Numbered from the stretch's first letter, positions 12,439 to 24,453 are shown. The stretch is DNA of 64,000 nt from Opisthocomus hoazin (GCF_030867145.1 NC_134416.1:21395514-21459513), one strand, 5' to 3'. Notes: generated by a model from the sequence alone, not told the origin. Program-made: numbers and translations.

Positions 12439-13187
12439 GGTGTTTTTTTCCCAGATGATAAGACTTTCTTAGTACATCTACATAGTACTGGCCCTAGCAA
12501 GATGAGAGCAGTTTTCCCGGGCAAATACAAGCTTTGATCCATAGCAAGTCAGTAAACAGATAGACGGCTTAGCACCTGGTAAGCATTTGAGAGCCACACG
12601 TGATTATTGGACAATTTTAGGCTCTTAGAACTGCCTTACTGTGCTTCTCTGCCACATGAACACCTGTATACATGTGCACGTATATATAGAGATACACCCT
12701 GCTAGGCTATACACATTTATACATACACACACGTATGTGTACATCATCTCAGAAACCAAAATAGAAGCGGCTTTCTTCCCAGCAAGGAGCATTTTCATGC
12801 GATTTAAAGCAAGAGAAATCTCTACTTGCAGTTGTGTGCTCCTGAAGGAGCCACATGAGCAGCCGCATTCGTCTGCTGATGGCTCTGAGAAAGCAAACAG
12901 GTTGTCACAACAAATGTGCCTAGCCGACTCCTAAAATGGCTTCTGTAGCGTGAGGGTTTTGTGTCCGAATGTTTTTTCTGCTCTTGTTGAAGTGCCAGTT
13001 CTGAAGCAATGTTGAAAATCTGGAACAGATCCAGCGCTTGTCCTCAGGGATGTTTGAAAATTCATGCCACTTCTGAAATTCACACAGGACGGACAAAGCA
13101 AGGGTGCTCGTGATTCACCGTTATTTTGAAAACAGTCTTTGAGTTAGAATTTCCATCATGTTTTCACTCTTGCCTTTTCCTTTCCAG

Positions 13188-13290
13188 GAACTGAAGCCGA
13201 TTTTAGCTCTTCAAGCAGCACAGGCAGTATTTCAGCACCTGAAGCCCGTGTGACTGCTGCTGGAAGCCAAAGATCTTCTTTTTCTCGCAA
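13188..13290 (+). CDS. SYBU: SYBU exon A, copy 1
   Basis: 103 nt between TTTCCAG and GTAAG. It starts with two bases of a split codon and ends with two bases (AA) of an Asn codon completed in exon B. It encodes the serine-rich TEADFSSSSSTGSISAPE segment that is nearly identical in mammalian syntabulin. Confidence 0.9.
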
Positions 13291-16200
13291 GTAAGCAAAG
13301 CAGCTTTTGCTGAATCTTCCAAGTGTTGCTAGTGCAAAGACAGACTACTGGGTAAGGTCTTGCAGTTAATACACACACAACTACTGTTGTGAGTTTTAAA
13401 AAAATTTGGGTAACCCTGTGCTCTCGGGCAGCACTTGCACTGATGAGAACTGTAATATGAGAAAGAAAAAAAACCACGGTATTTGCAGAACAAAAATTAT
13501 CAATATGCCAGATCAGCTGACTGGTGTGGTGGTGTTGTTTATTCATAACAAGTATGGGAGGTACAGCCAGGTAAGGCAGAAAAGTTTGGAGTGGAGGAGG
13601 AAACAAATGGGTGTATGTTAGTTAACAGCAGTACTTCTAACCAGTTAACTTCAACCTTTTGGTCTTGTCACTTTGTTTTCTCTGTATAATAAATTGTCAG
13701 CTCAGCATATACCTTTCCAGGTCACGACCTTATTTGTTGTAGAAAGAAGTAGATAATAATTCCTTTGACACTTTTTTCTTAAACACCCTTGCCCAACCTC
13801 TATGTAGCTAAAACTATATGCAAATAAGAAAAAAACCCTTTCGTGGTCATCTATCTAAATGAACCTTTCATGAAAGATTTCTGTGAGATTTCTCCCTATT
13901 GCGCGTGAAGTGCAAATCCAGACAGCTTGCGAGTGTGGGGGTGCTGGATGGAGCTGCGCATGCTGTGCTCTTCCCACGCCATCCCTGCCGGTTACATTCT
14001 TTGGAGGAGGTGGAAAGAGTTGACGTGGACAGGGCTGCTTTGCTGCCCTTTGTGGGAGACCTGGCAGGCAGGCCGGGACGGGCAGGGGGATGCGCATATG
14101 CCTGAGTCACACAGTCGTCTCCATGGTCGCAGTGTGCCCCAGCGCGCAGAGGTCGGCAGAATGAGCAGTTTGCTGTCTGTATCGTGAGACAGTTGGGAAC
14201 ATAAACATTACTTAAGCACTCCCTAGATTATGTCTAACAAGGAAAGATTTTGGCTGGGAGCAAAAACAATGCGAAATATAATTTAAAGCCCTAAAATTAC
14301 CTGACTTTCAGAAAGAATAGATACGATTGCATGTATTACTATTGTGCATTGGAGTATAACTATGAATTAGAGCATATTGCCCTGCTTAATTGAACAGAAG
14401 TCCTCTGTAACAAGGCTCCTTCAGATGCATTGCTGTGTTATGCGCAGCCTGTGCAAATGCTGCCTCACACAAGGGTTGATGCTGTACTGCACAAAGCGGA
14501 AGGAGATGTCTCCTTTGCAATATGTTCTTTTTCATCCGTTCGACTTAACTCTCTATGAAACATTTCAGTGCTGTCACAAACCACAGTCCTGCACTTCATT
14601 GTAAAACAATGATAAAATCACTCAAACCGCAGCAGTATGATGCAGGTTTGCAGCAGCCCCTCACCCACCTGTTCCTTATAAACTGTTCCATTTTCAGAGA
14701 AGGGGAAGCTCAGGGGACGTGGGTGATCCGACGGAGTCACGGGGAACTGTGCGATCCGCAGAGAAACGTGAAAATGGCCAAGGTTTCCCTAGGTCACGTA
14801 GTTCACACTGAGCACCCCACAGCTACTGAAAAAACGTGCAGTGGCTGATGACTTCAGGGCTTTCTTGCCAGCCACTCACAGTTCTCTATCTAGTTTAGTG
14901 TTCAGACAACTCTGTGTGTAAAAGAAGACACACAATGAGTTGCGCGACGAGGATAATCCAATATGCTTTAACCATTCTGGTTCCCCTCCAGTCGTGGCCC
15001 TTACGGTCAGAATAACGGATCCTTATCCTGCAAGTCCGGAGCCAGCCCACCTGCTTCCCGTCAGAAGGAGCCTCTGTCAGCCCTGTGCAAAAACCAGCTG
15101 ACTCCTGCCAACATCCGTCAGAATTACAGGGCTTCTTCAGGCAGCAGCAGCAGCTCAGGCTCCGGCTCCTACAGAGGAAGCGACAGCAGCCCAGCGCTGA
15201 GGCAAGTCTTTATTTCAGCGTCCCGGTGTCGAGCGCACCGAATTGCCTTCTCTGCTCTGTAACGGGGGCTCGGCTGTACAAGTTGCCGAGCAGGTCACCG
15301 TGCTTCTCAGCATAGGTGTGACTGCTCGTGTTGGTGGCTTGACAGCCAACAGGCTGCTCCATCCCACGGAAAAACTTGATTGTCTCAGCAGTGTAAACCT
15401 GAAGGTCACTTTCTGTCAAAGCCCTTTGAGTTTTTTTGAGGCACTCCCTCACCTGGTCGTGTCTACAGCTGGGTGCTTGCTCTTGGGCATGCCACCAATT
15501 TCGAGTGAGGGGACAGCTGGGTATTTTAAAGTTCCATGTCTCGTGTGATGTAATGGCACTGACACCAAGCAAAGTAAGTAGCAGATTTTGCACTACAGCC
15601 ACAAATCAGCCGTTTCCTCGAGTACTTTGATTTGCCAGAGGGAGTCACTTGTGCGGACTCTGAGGAGCCCCAGAGGAGGCAAGCTTTGTATCAGTCAACG
15701 GGACACTTTTCTTTTGGCTAGGACCGCAGAACTGTAGCAGTGATGTTACGTGACGCTTTGGGTTTTTTTCTTTTCAGGCGTTCAGGGACATGCCATGCTT
15801 GTGGTGCCAACTACAAGATTAAGCCACCAAATCCAGAGCAGTATTTGACTGCTCTGCAGCAGAAAGAAGCTACATTGCGGCATTTGAAAACAAAGCTGAA
15901 GGAATCGGAGAGCAAACTTAAAGAAAGGTACATTTCACTTCAGAAATCAGTTAGAAAGGTTTGTTCAGAAACATTTAGGGGTGGGAATCCTGAATGTTTT
16001 TATTCATTTCTGGACCACATAAATTGTTGATGAAGAAATTTGAACTATTATCCGTCTGATGAGGTTGTTTTCAGGTATTTCAGGCTTCATAGCATGCTCA
16101 GTGAAGCCATAACATGCAGCTGAGTTCTGACTATGTCTGACTTTTCTCTTTTTTTGAACTTTCCCAAGAGAATATTTTTCAAGGATAATTTTTTCACCTG

Positions 16201-17410
16201 TCTGATTTAGCATTGAGACCTGTGATACATCCAATAGTTTCTACCCGCCAGCATGTATTTCCTGAGTCTCCTGTTCTACCTCGCTCTGCAAAATAGGACT
16301 CCAATTGTCCCCCTTCTCCCCTAATGAAAGAAAAGCTCTTACACAAAACAGCATGCCCGTCTGTGTTTTTGTCACTTCAATATTGAAGTTTTCTCAGCAG
16401 CCCTTTGTATGGACGCTGAGCAAAGAAGTGACAATGTGCATTACACAGCAACAGATGTCGTCTTTTCTACTAAAACCGTGCCCTCCTGAGAGCCGGCTCT
16501 CTGCACACACAGCCCAAGCGGGCACACAGCGGGGTCTGAACGGAGCCCCAAGGCAGAGTCCCAGGGACCCTGCGGTCCAGTTCGGGATAGCGCGACCTGT
16601 GCATCAGCGAGGGCTGGATCTCACACAGAGATCTCTCCCCACTCGCTTGCAAGCCTTGGAAGGAATCTGCTTCCTTCCTGGAGAGTCTCTGCAGCGCAGC
16701 CACCCCAGTGCGCTGGAGCCTCATGTTGTCTCTTGAACTGACCACCCAGCAGAGCTGTTACACCATTTTTCTTTTGCTACAGGGAAACAGAAATAGCAGA
16801 GCTCAAAGCTCAGCTGGGACGCATGAGGGAAGACTGGATTAAAGAAGAGCGTAATCGTGTGGAGGCGGAGCTGGCCTTAAAGGAAGCAAGAAGCAAAATT
16901 AAACAGCTCAAGCAGGTTATTGAAGCCATGAAAAACAATGCTGTTGAGAAAGACCAAATCATTCAGAAATGCTTGATAGATATCAGCATTCAAAATAAGA
17001 AACTGGAATCTTTGCTGCAGAGCATGGAAATGGCTCAGAACAGCTCTGCGATGGACGAGCAGTGCCTGCAGTACAGCTGTGACGCAGAGGGGAAGCCATC
17101 AGCGTTGTGTGCCACGATGCCAGAGAGTCTCATGGCAGGGGACCAAGCTCTGGAGGAGGTGGCAGATAGCAGGCTGCTTCTTAGTGAGGACACGCCTAAT
17201 GGGACTGATTCAGCTGAAGAGAGTTGGAGCACCACAGCTTCTGAGTGGAGTGACTCCTACACAGGAGTAATTCCTAGAGCAGCTGTGCTCCAGCACCAGC
17301 ATGGAGATGGAGGGAAGAACAGCAACAGAGTGCGAGTGCAGAGCAGGAGAGGGAGAAGCAATGCAGGAGGGCTGACGTGCAAGAGGGCGGCAACACCTCG
17401 CAGTTTCTAA
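13188..17410 (+). CDS. SYBU: Syntabulin, 3'-terminal four coding exons (copy 1)
   Basis: Syntabulin links syntaxin-1-bearing vesicles to kinesin-1 (KIF5B) for axonal transport. Exons 13188-13290, 14992-15201, 15778-15927 and 16783-17410 join in one frame (363 codons to the stop). They carry the family's Ser-rich stretch (TEADFSSSSSTGSISAPE), an NRGP motif across the A/B splice, GSYRGSDSSP, PPNPEQYLTALQQKE and a long coiled coil (RHLKTKLKES to KLESLLQSMEMAQ). The N-terminal part is left of the window. The end is odd: homology fades after SEWSDS and a basic R/G/S-rich tail of ~45 residues follows, whereas mammalian syntabulin continues for about 200 residues with a C-terminal membrane segment. 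This copy should be continuous with the SYBU promoter. Confidence 0.9.
13401..14203. other. Intronic DNA retained only in copy 1
   Basis: Between GAGTTTTAAA and AACATTACTT, copies 2 and 3 have only about a dozen bases (CCAATTTTTTTT) where copy 1 has ~800 bp. The block lies in the SYBU intron between exons A and B and contains no recognised gene. Confidence 0.88.
14992..15201 (+). CDS. SYBU: SYBU exon B, copy 1, GC splice donor
   Basis: 210 nt. Acceptor CTCCAG; the first base completes Asn to give NRGP, a family motif. It ends CTGAG followed by GCAAGT, so the downstream intron is of the GC-AG class: only this donor keeps the frame into exon C (R-R-S-G). It encodes a Ser/Gly-rich linker with GSYRGSD; copies 2 and 3 read GSYKGSD, as in human. 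Confidence 0.9.
15778..15927 (+). CDS. SYBU: SYBU exon C, copy 1
   Basis: 150 nt between TTTTCAG and GTACAT. It encodes CHACG...KPPNPEQYLTALQQKE and the first part of the coiled coil. I see no difference between the three copies in this exon. Confidence 0.92.
16783..17410 (+). CDS. SYBU: SYBU terminal coding exon D, copy 1
   Basis: 628 nt from acceptor CTACAG to TAA. It completes the coiled coil (ETEIAELKAQLGRMREDW, then KIKQLKQVIEAMKNN and KLESLLQSMEMAQ) and continues through an acidic stretch (SEDTPNGTDSAEESW) that still aligns with the family. The last ~45 residues do not. Copy 1 reads WIKEERNR where copy 3 has WIEEERNR, closer to human WIEEE, and reads SDSYTG where the other copies have SDSQTG. 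Confidence 0.9.
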
Positions 17411-19406
17411 ACTGGCTGCAGACTCAAAAAACGGTTGCGCCTTGGTGATATATTCAGGGCCTTTGGTCATAACTTTCTATTTACTAGCCCATGTTCTATT
17501 ACTTTTAATAAATATTTATTTCCATCTCTTTTACATTGTCTCAGAAATAGCAATAGTAAGCGCCAGACTAACTTCTCTAAAAGATGAGACGTAGCTTCCA
17601 ACAGGTTGCACCTGAAGCAGGCAACACATAGTAAGTTTCCCTGCTCTGCATCAGTAGTGAAAGAATTATGATTCGTACCTCCTCGCTTCACCAGAGCGGT
17701 TAAAAGGACAGACACTGCTTGTTATTGAAGTGTATTCACAGACTTTCTCCTTATCTCTCATCCTCCGCCAGATACTTTGGTCTGCTTGCCATGCCCCTGT
17801 GTAGTCTGCACTGATTGTCATCATCCATTCCACTCCAGCCAGAACACTAGTGCAGAAAATCTGCACAAAAGTGTGTCTCGTTGACTTCTAAAATGTATTT
17901 CAAAAATCAGCATTTCTCAAGGACTTCTTTCATCTATTACAATTGCCATCAGATCAGTTGACTTGCGCAAGATTTTCAGCAATATGACAAGCATGTTAAA
18001 CGTTGAATAACTTTTCTCGGTGACTAAGGCCACTAAAGGCTAATTCTTACTCTCTTGCTTTCTCAAGGACTTCTCTGTAGGGCTAAATATGTGTCAGAAT
18101 CTACTTACAACTCTGTTAAAGATTCTATTTTTCTAGGCAGAGATGATCTAGTCAAAAAGCCCCCCCTTCCCTTCCCATTCTTTTACAGGCAACAAGTCTC
18201 AGGCACCGAATTTGCTGTCTTCACTCTTCTGTCACAGGAGAAGAAATCTGTACAACCCGTGAGTTGAGGGATAAGAGCATCCACGCAACAGAAGATGGGC
18301 AAGGCACTCACTGAACCTCTGAGCTGGACATCAGAACCACAGGCATTCCCCTCCACCCCCACACCTCTCCTTCCAGCAGACATTAACTTTTCTTCTGCAC
18401 AAAAGCGCTGTTGTCCGCTATGCTTATTCACCTTGCACGCTTTTCCCAGAGGAATGCCAGTGGAAACACATACAGTGAAAAGTGTTGTTAACTGAACAGA
18501 GAATTTTCACACTAGCTTTATTCACCACACAATCTTTTTTGTTACACTACCTATGCCAGGAGTGTAAGGAGTGAGGAATTTTTCTTCTTCCTAACTACAT
18601 CACTGCTAGAACTACCCATTTAGCAATACAGGTAAGTGATTCAATCGCTCCCCCATGTTCGCTTCAACCTTTACAAGAAAGATGCAGCACGCACTACCTG
18701 CGTAGTGATGCCACTGCTGGAAGCCACTGCAGAGTTGTGAATGGGCATGGTAGCACAGGAAGCTGCAAGGGACAGAGTGACAAGAAATCCACTTCAGTGT
18801 TCAGGTGTAACTTGCGCTCCACCATGGCACCATGTACCAGGAGTACATTTAAAGTTGCAGGTCATCCATAACAAGCCATGTTCTTCTGCACAGGTCAACA
18901 CGATCTCCCACGGAAAACTGTGAGGTATTTATAAGTATTTTTTTTATAAACAGCAAAAGCAGGCATTCTTGATTAGGCAGGAAGCAAAGGGTTCTTTAAA
19001 ACCGTTTAATTACATGTTTCAGGTAAGCACAGACAATACAGTAGATTTCCCACCACCGAATATTGACATTCTTTTCTCTAGGCTTGAGCTGTTCATGAAG
19101 AGTGTCTTTCAATCCACACCCTTGCTCAATCACTTTTGCTGCCGAGAAGGGTGCTGGAATAGAACTATTGCAGGAAACATCATTCCATCAAGGCATGAAT
19201 TTCTGTATGTTTTTTCTCCTTTAAGAACCACCTACTGCTAGTCCAAGCTATTTTTGGAGAATCCTGGCTTCCAAGATGACCTGAAGAATGCATTGAAACC
19301 AAGCAGTGTGTTGAAGTCCTAGAAATACTGAAATCAATACCGGTATGTATGTTGTAGAGCTGAAATTCTCTTTTTCACTGGCACTGCCATTGATGCCTGG
19401 TTTCTG
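17411..19406. other. Convergent 3' UTR interval between SYBU and EBAG9 exon copies, copy 1
   Basis: About 2 kb between the SYBU stop on + and the EBAG9-exon stop on -. Apart from the palindromic poly(A) signal it contains further AATAAA sequences on the minus strand (for example within 18514-18524). Open frames here are not similar to the missing syntabulin C-terminus. Confidence 0.6.
17507..17520. terminator. Palindromic poly(A) signal, both strands, copy 1
   Basis: AATAAATATTTATT is a perfect 14 bp palindrome with AATAAA on each strand. On + it lies 97 bp past the SYBU stop. On - it could serve the EBAG9 transcript about 1.9 kb past its stop. Polyadenylation use is inferred. Confidence 0.7.
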
Positions 19407-19527
19407 TTAGGACAGTTTTACACCAATTTTGTTTTGTCCCTTTTTCATCAGCCTTTGGGCCTCTTTCTCCATTTTCTTTCCTTGCTGTTCTGCTGCTCTT
19501 TTTCCCCTTTCTGTTATCTTCTGTTGT
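19407..19527 (-). pseudogene. EBAG9: Duplicated EBAG9 terminal exon, copy 1, with altered residues
   Basis: 121 nt with intact acceptor (TTACAG) and stop, encoding the basic C-terminal helix. Relative to the exon joined to the intact gene it has Ala to Thr (QKITER), Glu to Gly (ERGKRA), Arg to Gly (EQQGKK) and Glu to Gly (MKKGQN). All four positions match the mammalian type (Ala/Glu/Arg/Glu) only in copy 3. Two other units separate it from the rest of EBAG9, although skipping of the nearer exons cannot be excluded. Confidence 0.85.
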
Positions 19528-21764
19528 CTGTAATTAAAGAAAACATCAGTTGAGAAATAACAGGAGTCCAGTTTTCAGGGCAGATGTATCTGAAGTTCCT
19601 GTCAATAAATAGGTTATTATTACTTATAAAAACAGAGCTTCACTCTACCGCGATCAGGCTTAGAACAGGCATTCTTTTCTTGTGCTGAAGTCCTTCTTTC
19701 AGATTAATCTAGCCTTAGGCAGTAATATTTGTTCAAATATTTTACGATCTAAAAGCCGCTCAATTCTCAAAAAGTCACAGTAAATGAATCAGTGTGAGCG
19801 TACGACAGTTAAGGCCTAGAGCTATTTAGGAAAAAAAAAATCAGAAAAAAAAATCTACTGCTTTAAGTAGCAAGATTACCCATCTTTTCATATTCAGACC
19901 AAAAGTTTCATTTGTCTAGAACACTGACTTGTGTCCCCCCTTTCCCTCAGCAGAGGCATCAGTAGTTATCCTCTTTGTAATGAAAGTACTACGCACATTT
20001 TCCTCATGATCAGATGGGAGGATAACTTCTAATATTCCCTGTCTCCTGTGTTGTACTCTACTGTTCAGTACACGTATAAACAATAGCCTCTAGGGACAGA
20101 AAAGAAATAGTTAAGAAGTCTTCATCTGTGTATCCTTTTAGCATTATTTCTTATCACTGCTATAAAACCTCAGACATCGCTATCTGCTAGCTCAAAGATT
20201 CTGTCTACAGAAATAGGTTTCCAATTTCAATAAACACATAGCTGACGAGAGCAAAGGAAAAAAACACCACAACAAGCCGCTCATTTTATTCCCCCACTTT
20301 GTCTAGAACACATCAGTGAGTGGCACAGGGGCAACAAGGACCCATACTCCAAGTGGCATATTGCAGCTCTCTCCTGTCTTGCATAAGTAGTAAGAGACTG
20401 GCATAAGGAGGTCACTCCTGCTTTGGAGTCAGTTGATTTTATACGAAAAATCTGCTAAGATGCTTGCAGGAGGACTTTAAAAATAAAAATGAAGCTTCAC
20501 TCACTTGAAAAAGTGAAATTTAACACAGATTCGGTAAGAATAAAGAATTATTAGAATAAAGAATTCTAATTTAGAGTAGATTTTCTTGTATTCCCCACAC
20601 CTCTGAATTCATGCAGAAGGGAAGAAGCTACCTACACCCCAGCCAGCGTGTAGAGACAGCAGAGTTCCAAAAAGCCTTACGAGGTCTTAAGCAATGCTGC
20701 TATTCGTCTGCAATTCTGAAGTGAGGAGAGTCACAGCAGACAATGTTTCTTCTCCCCCTGATAAACCGCAGGACGCAGAGCTGCTCTGCACAGAGAAGTG
20801 CTTTCCGTGCCATCTACTGGCTGAGTCATTTTATTGGACTTCAGTTTCGCCCAAATGAGAAGAGACCTTCGCAGCACCGCAGGTAGAGGAACAGAAGTCA
20901 CAAAAGAATTCAACAAGTAGCTTACCACACAGTGACTGCCTCTCCACTCGTTTTTCACTTGGTCGTTACTCAAAACATTGATCTCTACTCCAAACCTCCT
21001 GCATGTTTTGGACATAAAGTTACTACCTTCGAGGCTCAGAAAGGTTTCATTTCTCCATAAAGGAAGAGCCTATGACAAACTGCAGCCATATCTGGCTCAC
21101 TTTGTCCGGGTTCCAAAGCAAGGAGTTCAGCACAGTCTGGACGGAATGATGCAAGTTGTTTAAACCAGGAAAGGACCCATTCCTGATGTCACTCGTGCTT
21201 TGCATTCCTAACACAAGATACGTCCAAAAAGACCTAAACCTCTCTCCTCAGTTAGCAGAACGCTAATTATAATCACAACACTATTAGCAGATATGCTTCT
21301 TCTAGGATGTTTTTATTTACTGTATGCATACTGAAAAACTGTAATAAGAATGGTTTCATAGCATTTGGTCTTTGACCTCACCACAATTAAAATGCACCAC
21401 CATTTAGCTTACCTGTTCCCACTGGGAAGAAAAACTTCATTGGTATTAGAAAGTCGAAAGGTGCAGATAGGTATCTACAATTTGCAGAACAAGCCAACAT
21501 CGAACTAACTTCAGTGAACTGAAAATCCAGTTTATCATCCACTACGCTGCTTCATCACTGACTGGAGAATTTCAGTGCATCCCAGCCCAGAACCTGCTGG
21601 GGGGGGACGGGGGAGCGGGGCAAGGAGTCAACAGAGTGCAGGAACTTCTCAGGCACTAGTAGCCTACTCCTCAGCACTGTCCGCCAGCATGCTTCGATTC
21701 CAGGAAGCACGTGGCTTACTACGCATGCTCCTTGCAACTGCTCGGCATCTGCACTGAGTCACCA
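19528..21764 (-). other. Partial EBAG9 intron 5, copy 1
   Basis: Intronic DNA upstream, in EBAG9 sense, of the duplicated terminal exon, cut off at the unit end. A 94-codon minus-strand open frame (20731-21015) is present in all copies, but I recognise no product. Confidence 0.7.
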
Positions 21765-21983
21765 GTGACGTGCAGAAACAAACTCCATAACTCACAGAGA
21801 GTTATAAAGCACGTATGTTTATTATGGCGCCGGGTGCAAGGGGGATCGCTCCTCCTAACTTGCACACCAAGTCACAAAGCATGCACCTATTTATTACAAA
21901 GTTTATCTAAGTAGGCTGGACTATTGTAATTTTTTCTAGGAACAGGCGTGATTCTTGTAAATATTTCTAGGAATTCATTATCA
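21765..21983 (-). mobile_element. LTR fragment at copy 1/copy 2 junction
   Basis: The reverse complement resembles the 3' part of the LTR at 54104-54706: shared GTGACGTGC, GGCGCCGGGTGCAAGGGGGA, CTCCTCCTAACTTGCACACC and TAGGAATTCATTATCA. It begins exactly at the breakpoint, lacking the terminal TGTGGGGA-type bases, and has an internal insertion of about 28 bp near 21940-21968. It marks the left end of the duplicated unit. Confidence 0.88.
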
Positions 21984-24284
21984 CCCAGATCCATAGTTTT
22001 GCAAGGCACAATTTGTGCTTTTCTTGCCCTATCTTTCATGTCTCCATACTGCCGTTTCACTTCTAGTGAGTTAATAGGAATGAAAGAATGAAAAGAGTAA
22101 CTTGTAACAATTAGTATTCCATTAGAAATGTCGTTTAACTTTGAGCCATTGTAAGCGTTGTGGTAGTCAGCATCTGTTGCCAGTATGTTCTTCTCTGCTT
22201 CTTGATAGTGAATTTGTCAAGTCCTAAGTGTGAGCCGTGGGTTAGGATGTCCCAGTCTGAACACACTCATCTTTGCAGGCTTTAGGACAGTTAGGAATTC
22301 GAGGAGAGACAGGTGGAGCAGACTGTGTTGGACTGAAATTGGTTGTGAGTACGGTGCAGGTGCGGTTGCTTTTTTACTCAAGCTTGGAGCTGATTGTAGT
22401 TAAGAAAAAGGAGGCAAGGGAAGTGACCCTGGGCATTTGGGAATATGACAGTTCAAGCCAAATAAGCTAAACAGATTAGACTGGAAATGCAGGTGTTAGC
22501 TGCAAATGATGGCTAGATGTTAAAAATGCCTAGCTGGTAAAATGTAATGCTATTCCCACTTATTTTTTTGCCTTGTCTGGTGTGTGAGGCTTAGATTCCC
22601 AGGAGACTAAATGTCCAGGAACTTCTTCTTGGGGACACCCTGTGCAAGCAAATAGTTGTGGCGAATTAATCCGTTAGGGTAAAAATAGCAGAATAGTTTA
22701 TCCATATTGCTACTCTACTTCCCTACGTGTCTGCACTCTAAAGGCAGTCGCTTTGGTTGTTTTAAAAACAAAACGTAAAAGCTCTGATTGAGGTTATGTT
22801 GCTGACATGTGGCCGTATGACTTTACAGATCTCTTGTCAGCTCGCTCCCTCTCTTCAGTAGAGTGGTGTGGGAATAATAGTGTCTGACGCTGATACGTAC
22901 CTATGTAAGTGCTTCACTTCAAAAACAGAGGAGTTGGTGTCTAAGTTCTGCAAGAGGAATGCCTTAGAGGTAGCTCTGGAAATATACTTCACCCTCACGA
23001 ACTTGACTTTTCTGGTTGCAGAAGGATGCAATGATAGGACTTTGTTTTCTCTTCGGAAGACTGATAAAGTATCAGAAAGACACATTTGACTGGTGCATTT
23101 GTGCAAGAACATTGTATCTTGTATTTGCATGGCTTTTGTTCGTTCCCTGTACCGGGTTTCTGCAAGCAGTGGGAAAAATAATAGAACTGTTGTCCCCGTT
23201 GTTCAGGAACAGTGGTACAGAATACCAGGTTACAGAACGTGCTAACTTGAGTAGATCCTGTGGCACGCAAAGAGCTTCCTTGTTCTTCATAACTGCTAGT
23301 TGGTACTTCTACCTCTTACGTTGAAATACTTTTTAAAATGCTGCTGGTGTACCATGTATTTGAAGGCAAACTCACATTCATTGGCTGTTGGAAAAAAAAA
23401 AAACAAAAAAAACAACAAAAAATACTCAAGAGAAAACCAGTATTTGGAGGTAGCAATCTGGCTTGACTGATCCCTAAAATAAATGGGCGTGCCTCATTTG
23501 AAAAGCAGGATGGTGCAAAGGTAAGAGCGATGAGAAGACTGGTGACCTCAGCGCAACGTGTCTCTCTTTCTGCTGTCACTTACTTAGCAGTACTTTATAG
23601 CCCTCTTTGCAAGACTGCGCCTTTCTGGGACAGGGAAAATGAAGAACAAGGCTGTGTCAAAGAACATTTAACTCGGTTACAAATGCAGGATTTCATCAGA
23701 GTACGCCGTGCTCCCATCCTGCAATCAGTCATAACCTTACTTGCGCGGTGAAGGTGGGAAGGTTTGTGCTTCTGTTCCTGAGACTGTGCAGATAGTTAAA
23801 TGCGTGGCTGCTGTCATGTGCATAAGCATACTGAAGTGGGGAAATGAGCTACACCTGATTCAGTGTTCTTGAAATATGTGGTCATAGAACAAAAAAATGG
23901 ACTGAAGATGGACCGAGTGAAGTAAGTTGATAGCAAATGATGGAGCACCTTGCCTATGACCGTACGTTCTCCACGTCTATGGAGATACATAGTGGTCAGT
24001 GACACATGCTTCTGGAAGGCTTTCCACCTGCTTCTTAAAACCTCACCTTGGCAATAAAAAGCGAGGATGCCGGCCGTTGAACATGTGTCATCTTTCCCAG
24101 ATCTAAGCGCATGGTTCAAATGCTACACTTGTGTCCCACACCTGACAGCAGACAACGTAACCATCCTGACATTCGGGTTCAACGGCACGCAACGCTTGTT
24201 TCCTCTACAGTTTTCATCTCCCTCTTCTCCCTTTCTTACATGTGGACCTCGTAATATTCTTTGGGACAGTAAAGTTCCTGAGAT
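21984..24284. other. Left intronic portion of unit, copy 2
   Basis: DNA matching 35218-37516 in copy 3. Its copy 1 counterpart is outside the window. It includes an A-rich tract around 23391-23420. No exon recognised; presumably SYBU intron. Confidence 0.6.
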
Positions 24285-24453
24285 CTTTTCTTCCTTCTCT
24301 CTGCCTTTCATTTTTGGCCTACACAAAATAGCTACTGCTGCTGTTTTGAAATCAAAGTGTTGCCGGATAATGATGCTGTATGCACTGAGCCCTCCGGCGT
24401 ATTTTACTGATGGGATCCGCTTTAATTTCACATCCGTTGCTGTGGAGTGGTGC

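Larger units (their letters stand above)
1..21764 (+). repeat. Tandem segmental duplication, copy 1 (left end outside window)
   Basis: Position 1 matches 24285 in copy 2 and 37517 in copy 3, and near-identity continues to 21764, interrupted by DNA found only here (about 2121-7196, 7563-12438 and 13401-14203). It holds a CpG-rich block, SYBU exons A-D on + and a copy of the EBAG9 terminal exon on -. Being leftmost, it is the copy expected to be continuous with the 5' part of SYBU. The roughly 2.5 kb that begins the other units (21765-24284) would lie left of the window, so it cannot be seen whether a further copy precedes this one. Confidence 0.95.

Noticed and set aside
15210..15602. 130-codon - strand open frame antisense to SYBU in the exon B-C interval
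   Set aside because: Antisense to a well-supported gene, crosses an exon boundary, and no homology recognised.
17411..19406. Lost syntabulin C-terminus encoded in a further exon in this interval
   Set aside because: The open frames here (for example 18055-18267 and 18295-18495) show no similarity to the syntabulin C-terminal region.
20731..21015. 94-codon - strand open frame in EBAG9 intron 5, in all three copies
   Set aside because: The differences noticed (T/M, C/G) change the amino acid, I recognise no family, and conservation is explained by recent duplication.
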